In this document: in pieces, positions 61,176-64,000 of the stretch
How the letters are laid out: each line of letters begins with the position of its first letter
Position numbering within the stretch: the stretch's first letter is position 1
Assembly: GCA_002436105.1 (NCBI GenBank)
Contig: DIXU01000009.1
Location: forward strand, 1-64,000
Length of the DNA: 64,000 nt
Reading direction: 5' to 3'
Source: Candidatus Aminicenantes bacterium UBA6072
GTDB taxonomy: Bacteria > Acidobacteriota > Aminicenantia > UBA2199
Notes under the pieces: model-generated
Told to the model about the DNA's origin: nothing
Seen by the model: only the letters and a program-made list of their open reading frames with translations
Database searches by the model: none
Program-made: the position numbers and the translations under genes

Positions 61176-61913
61176 ATGATGAAAAAGAGAAAATCGATCG
61201 GGGCCCTGGTGACGCTGGCGCTCCTGCTCCTGGCAACCCCGGGCGCCATGGGACGTAGCGGCGGGGATGGGTTGTCCACGAACGAGATCGTCGGCAGGGC
61301 CTGGAAGGCCATGTTCGGCGAAAGGAGCCGTGACAGCATCCGCTCGATCTGCGCCGAGGGGTACTTTCACGGCGCCACCGTGCCCAACCGCCAGACCGTC
61401 CGGCGGCCGAACCTCTTCCGCAACGAAACCAGGGCGGGAGTGCTGGTCTTCGACGGCCAGCGCGCCGCCTGGGCCAGCCGCACCCCAGACGACAAGGGCA
61501 ATCCCCGCGGCCCCGAGCTGATCGAGGCCAAGTACTGGCGGCATTTCGAGGTGGACATCGCCATCGTGTTCCCGGCGTTCTTTGACTACCCCGCCGAGCT
61601 CAGGGGCATCGAGGCGGTGAACGGCTCCGAGGCCTACAAGCTTTTCGTCTCCCTGCCGCTGGGCGGGAACGTGACCTACTTCGTCGACGCCGAGAGCTTC
61701 CTGGTCACGAAAAGGCTGGTCGACTGGGACGGCAACGGCGAGGAATGGGAGAACCGGATCGAGAACCACCTGGACTACGGCGGCATCCGCTACCCCGACG
61801 GCTACAGCTACCCGGGGCGGGAAGGAACGGAAAAGGGCTTCTACAAGAACGTGCGCTTCAACGTCAAGGCGCCGGACGAGCTGTTCCGGGTCCCGGAGGG
61901 GCTGATGCCATGA
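61176..61913 (+). CDS. Exported LolA-like protein, paralogue of 35112-35846
   Basis: A 245-residue exported protein with signal peptide (GALVTLALLLLATPGAMG). Its sequence is nearly collinear with the protein at 35112-35846: NEIVGRAWKAMFGERS, EGYFHGATVPNRQTVRRPNLFR, GVLVFDGQRAAW, YWRHFEVDIAIVFPAFFDYPAEL, VSLPLGGNVTYFVDAESFLVTKRLVDWDG. LolA-like half-barrel fold; lipid or lipoprotein binding is inferred. The start at 61176 follows GGAG by six bases; 61179 is also possible. The conserved LVCWDG/LVDWDG and YP-DG end motifs are shared. Confidence 0.78.
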   Translation: MMKKRKSIGALVTLALLLLATPGAMGRSGGDGLSTNEIVGRAWKAMFGERSRDSIRSICAEGYFHGATVPNRQTVRRPNLFRNETRAGVLVFDGQRAAWASRTPDDKGNPRGPELIEAKYWRHFEVDIAIVFPAFFDYPAELRGIEAVNGSEAYKLFVSLPLGGNVTYFVDAESFLVTKRLVDWDGNGEEWENRIENHLDYGGIRYPDGYSYPGREGTEKGFYKNVRFNVKAPDELFRVPEGLMP

Positions 61914-61937
61914 ACCTGCGAAGTCTTCCGCGGCCGC

Positions 61938-62645
61938 TCAGAGCACGGCGGCCATGATCTTTTCCAGGTAGTCCGCCGATGGCCGGTCCAGGGTGTGCTG
62001 GCCGATGAGCTTGAAGCGGACGACTCCCTCGCTGTCGAGGAGGAAGACCGCGGGAATGTTCTGGTCGCCCTTGCCGCCGCTCCATTCCTCGCGGAAGAGG
62101 TCGAGCCCCCGGGAAAACTCCCGCTTCTCGTCCAGGAGGATCGGGAAGGGCATGGGGACGGCCCCGGCCGCGAAGGCGTACTGCTTCGGATAGGCCTGAC
62201 GCGCGATCTCCATCCAGCGCTTGACCTGCTCGTTCTTCAGGTCCTCTTGCTTGGGGTTCTTCCATTCCTCGACCGCCGCCAGCATCGCCGGAACGCGTGA
62301 GATCCAGCTGCGGGTCACCTCGGCCGAAAAGGGAAAGACGACCAGCACGTCCAGGTTGAATTTCTCCCGCCACTTGCCCGCCTGGCAGCGGTCGGCCAGC
62401 TCGGCGTACTGGTAGCCGCAGATCGAGCAGTCGCCGTCGACGGCGTAGAAGACGCGCGGAAAGACGAGTAGCACGTTGCGGCCCTTCAGCGCCGAGAGTT
62501 TCACCGTCTTGCCGTCGAGGGCCGGCAGCTCGAAATCGGACATGGGCTGCCCGAGGTAAGCCTTCCTGATCGCCGGGGCCTGGGCGGCCAGCAGGCCGGA
62601 CAAGACCAGCAGCGCGAGCACCGTTCTAAAAAAACTGTCTTTCAT
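61938..62645 (-). CDS. Exported thioredoxin-fold redoxin
   Basis: A 235-residue exported protein of the AhpC/TSA-redoxin thioredoxin superfamily. The signal peptide is FFRTVLALLVLSGLLAAQA. YLGQPMSDFELPALDGKTVKLSALKGRNVLLVFPRVFY is the redoxin start, and DCSICGYQY holds a Cys-x2-Cys pair instead of the usual peroxidatic Cys-Thr-x-E setting. PAVFLLDSEGVVRFKLIGQH matches the closing part. A disulfide-exchange or peroxidase role outside the cytoplasm is inferred. TTGGAGGT precedes the ATG at 62645. It is convergent with the LolA-like gene. Confidence 0.83.
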   Translation of the reverse strand: MKDSFFRTVLALLVLSGLLAAQAPAIRKAYLGQPMSDFELPALDGKTVKLSALKGRNVLLVFPRVFYAVDGDCSICGYQYAELADRCQAGKWREKFNLDVLVVFPFSAEVTRSWISRVPAMLAAVEEWKNPKQEDLKNEQVKRWMEIARQAYPKQYAFAAGAVPMPFPILLDEKREFSRGLDLFREEWSGGKGDQNIPAVFLLDSEGVVRFKLIGQHTLDRPSADYLEKIMAAVL

Positions 62646-63233
62646 GCTACCTCCAATTAATCTTGCCTTAGAAATGTCTCGAAACAATTTATATTTCCTC
62701 GCGGCAAATAAAACAAGATTTTTATTTTATTTTAATATTATTCATTTTTCTGAATTCCACTGCCAAAGCCCCGCTACGAACCCCGGCCGCCTTCGCCGCC
62801 GAACTTGTCCGCCAGGGATCGAGCGCCGGGCGGCAGAAGTTGCCATGGATGCCGTTCGCCATCGCCATATCCGCAACCCGACGCGCCGCATCGGGATCAG
62901 GCTTCCCCAGGACGGAAATAGGGCAGATCTAGAACAAACCGGCTGATCATTGATTTTTTCGCAAACAAAGCCTTCATTTCAAGACATTGCACTCAAGTCC
63001 ACTTGGTTTTTTTGAAATTCGCCAGTTAATTTTGTGTGTGTTTCGCCCTAATGAATTGGAAAAAGCGCATGTTTTTTCAGAAATCCTCATGCTTGTTATC
63101 TCGCGCCGAAACAGCAATGCCGGAACGCTCTCACTATCCAAGGCCATGGCCCAAAGGCAAAATAAATTTGCACGGTCCTCGAATAGCCTTCAATAAGGTC
63201 TTGTCCGGATATTCGCTAGGCCCAGGCTCCGGA
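62646..63233. other. 588-bp intergenic region with a possible gene remnant and repeats
   Basis: On the minus strand an open frame from about 62915 to 62722 reads ...PDPDAARRVADMAMANGIHG... and ends at a stop. It is protein-like but has no start and is unrecognised, so it may be a gene tail. Palindromic-element pieces (TTCATTTCAAGAC, about 62970-62985) and a possible degenerate third copy of the 127-bp repeat (about 63060-63125) follow. No intact gene is seen. Confidence 0.4.
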
Positions 63234-64000
63234 TTATCCTTCCCAGCCGCTCAGCCGAGCCAGCAGCCACCAGGCGGCAGCTCCCTGGCTGGCCAGGTTC
63301 CCCTGGCTCTGCATTCCCTGGCTCATGCGCTTGGCCGGGTGGCGGACCGGCACTTCGTTCACCAGCTGCTGCTCGCCGCCCGACCAGCTCTCGATGTCGG
63401 CCGCGTCGAGCAGGATCCCCCTGTTCAACAGCATCGACTCCCGCACCTGGCGGTTGAACTTGGCCAGGATATCGTTCGGCTCGTCCATGCCAACGGTGGC
63501 GCAGACCAATTTTATTCGAGGGAGGCGGATCGCCAGTTCATTCAGGGCTGACAAGTAGCTCTCGGCGTTCAGCCTGTTGGCCAGCAGCGCCCCCTCGTCG
63601 GGGCAGATCACCGCCACCGTGGCCTGGCTCTCCAGTATGGCCTTCTCCAGGGCCCAGCGCCACTCCATCACATCGAGCGCCGCACCCTGCGGCAGCCAGA
63701 TCCCTTCATTCACCGCCAGCCCCATAGCGGTGGCCGTTTGCGCAATCGCCAGCCGGACGTCACTGTTCCCCAGCAGCCTCAGCCCAAGGGTGACCGGATC
63801 ATTGCCCAGGGCGCTGAGCACCAGCAGCTTGTGCCGACTGGCCTGCTCCAGCCACTCGCCGGGGATGGCGTCCAACGCCGTATGTTGGTGGTTGACGATC
63901 AACGCTTCGTTTTCGATCAGCGTCAGCGGGCCGTCGCTGAAGTCCTCCTGCGATCCGTCGCCGGCCAACAGGCGGATGGAGTACAGGATGCCGGCCGGCG
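63234..64000 (-). CDS. Partial surface protein with shared C-terminal domain, 5' end outside the window
   Basis: The last 255 residues of a gene running in from the right edge; the frame stays open to base 64000. It begins inside a Kre9/KNH-like domain (AGILYSIRLLAGDGSQ). From there to the end it is collinear with the last 240 residues of the giant protein: DGPLTLIEN, VNHQHTALDAIPGEWLEQA, NDPVTLGLRLLG, VICPDEGALLANRLNAESYL, DAADIESW and AAAWWLLARLSGWE. DNA identity is also high. So at least two surface proteins carry this C-terminal domain. The upstream part is unknown. Confidence 0.88.
   Translation of the reverse strand, partial: PAGILYSIRLLAGDGSQEDFSDGPLTLIENEALIVNHQHTALDAIPGEWLEQASRHKLLVLSALGNDPVTLGLRLLGNSDVRLAIAQTATAMGLAVNEGIWLPQGAALDVMEWRWALEKAILESQATVAVICPDEGALLANRLNAESYLSALNELAIRLPRIKLVCATVGMDEPNDILAKFNRQVRESMLLNRGILLDAADIESWSGGEQQLVNEVPVRHPAKRMSQGMQSQGNLASQGAAAWWLLARLSGWEG

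Overview
The window reads as one stretch of a mostly GC-rich bacterial chromosome from a Gram-negative-type, probably anaerobic heterotroph. The mix of proteins suggests a member of the Acidobacteriota/Aminicenantes area: many secreted serine hydrolases and beta-propellers, very long surface proteins with Kre9/KNH-like 'SPNGGE' domains, a two-subunit 2-oxoacid:ferredoxin oxidoreductase, and decayed genes with dispersed intergenic repeats. This placement is inferred from protein content only; there is no rRNA, tRNA or other phylogenetic marker in the window. No CRISPR array, insertion sequence, integrase or phage module was seen.

Left part (1-15.7 kb): a repeat-rich edge, a membrane protein, a YcaQ-like DNA glycosylase, then a surface locus. 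That locus has a 3,151-residue multidomain protein with an internal clostripain (C11) protease and a second secreted repeat protein downstream. A divergent regulator with FHA, AAA+ and Fis-type domains sits on the other side, and a very good sigma-54 (-24/-12) site lies in front of the giant gene. The partial gene at the right edge (63.2-64.0 kb) carries the same C-terminal domain as the giant protein.

Middle part (15.8-43 kb): a class III cyclase divergent from a NimA-like flavoprotein, a CPBP protease, hydrolases and an FMN reductase. A compact four-gene operon follows (radical SAM, membrane protein, cysteine-containing protein, GMC oxidoreductase with a ferredoxin-like cysteine motif). After it come DUF1579, DUF255, GreA, cupin, class-C beta-lactamase-like proteins, DUF4386, an HTH/hydrolase pair and a small Kre9/CARDB protein. 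Several gene remnants lie between them: methyltransferase tails, a NimA tail and others.

Right part (42-64 kb): a RibD-type reductase and an orphan TrpF-like protein between two copies of a 127-bp repeat; PadR plus a UvrA2-type ABC protein; a PD40 propeller and a GT39 glycosyltransferase; a secreted hydrolase and an S41 peptidase between two copies of a 90-bp palindromic repeat; KorAB with a small zinc ribbon; a histidine phosphatase; a BlaI/BlaR1-type pair with clear operators and terminator; a lipoprotein; a LolA-like paralogue; and a secreted redoxin.

Two genome-wide habits stand out. Several genes appear to be leaderless, with a -10 hexamer exactly 6-7 nt before the start codon and no ribosome binding site. 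Many intergenic regions hold short dispersed repeats or gene debris.
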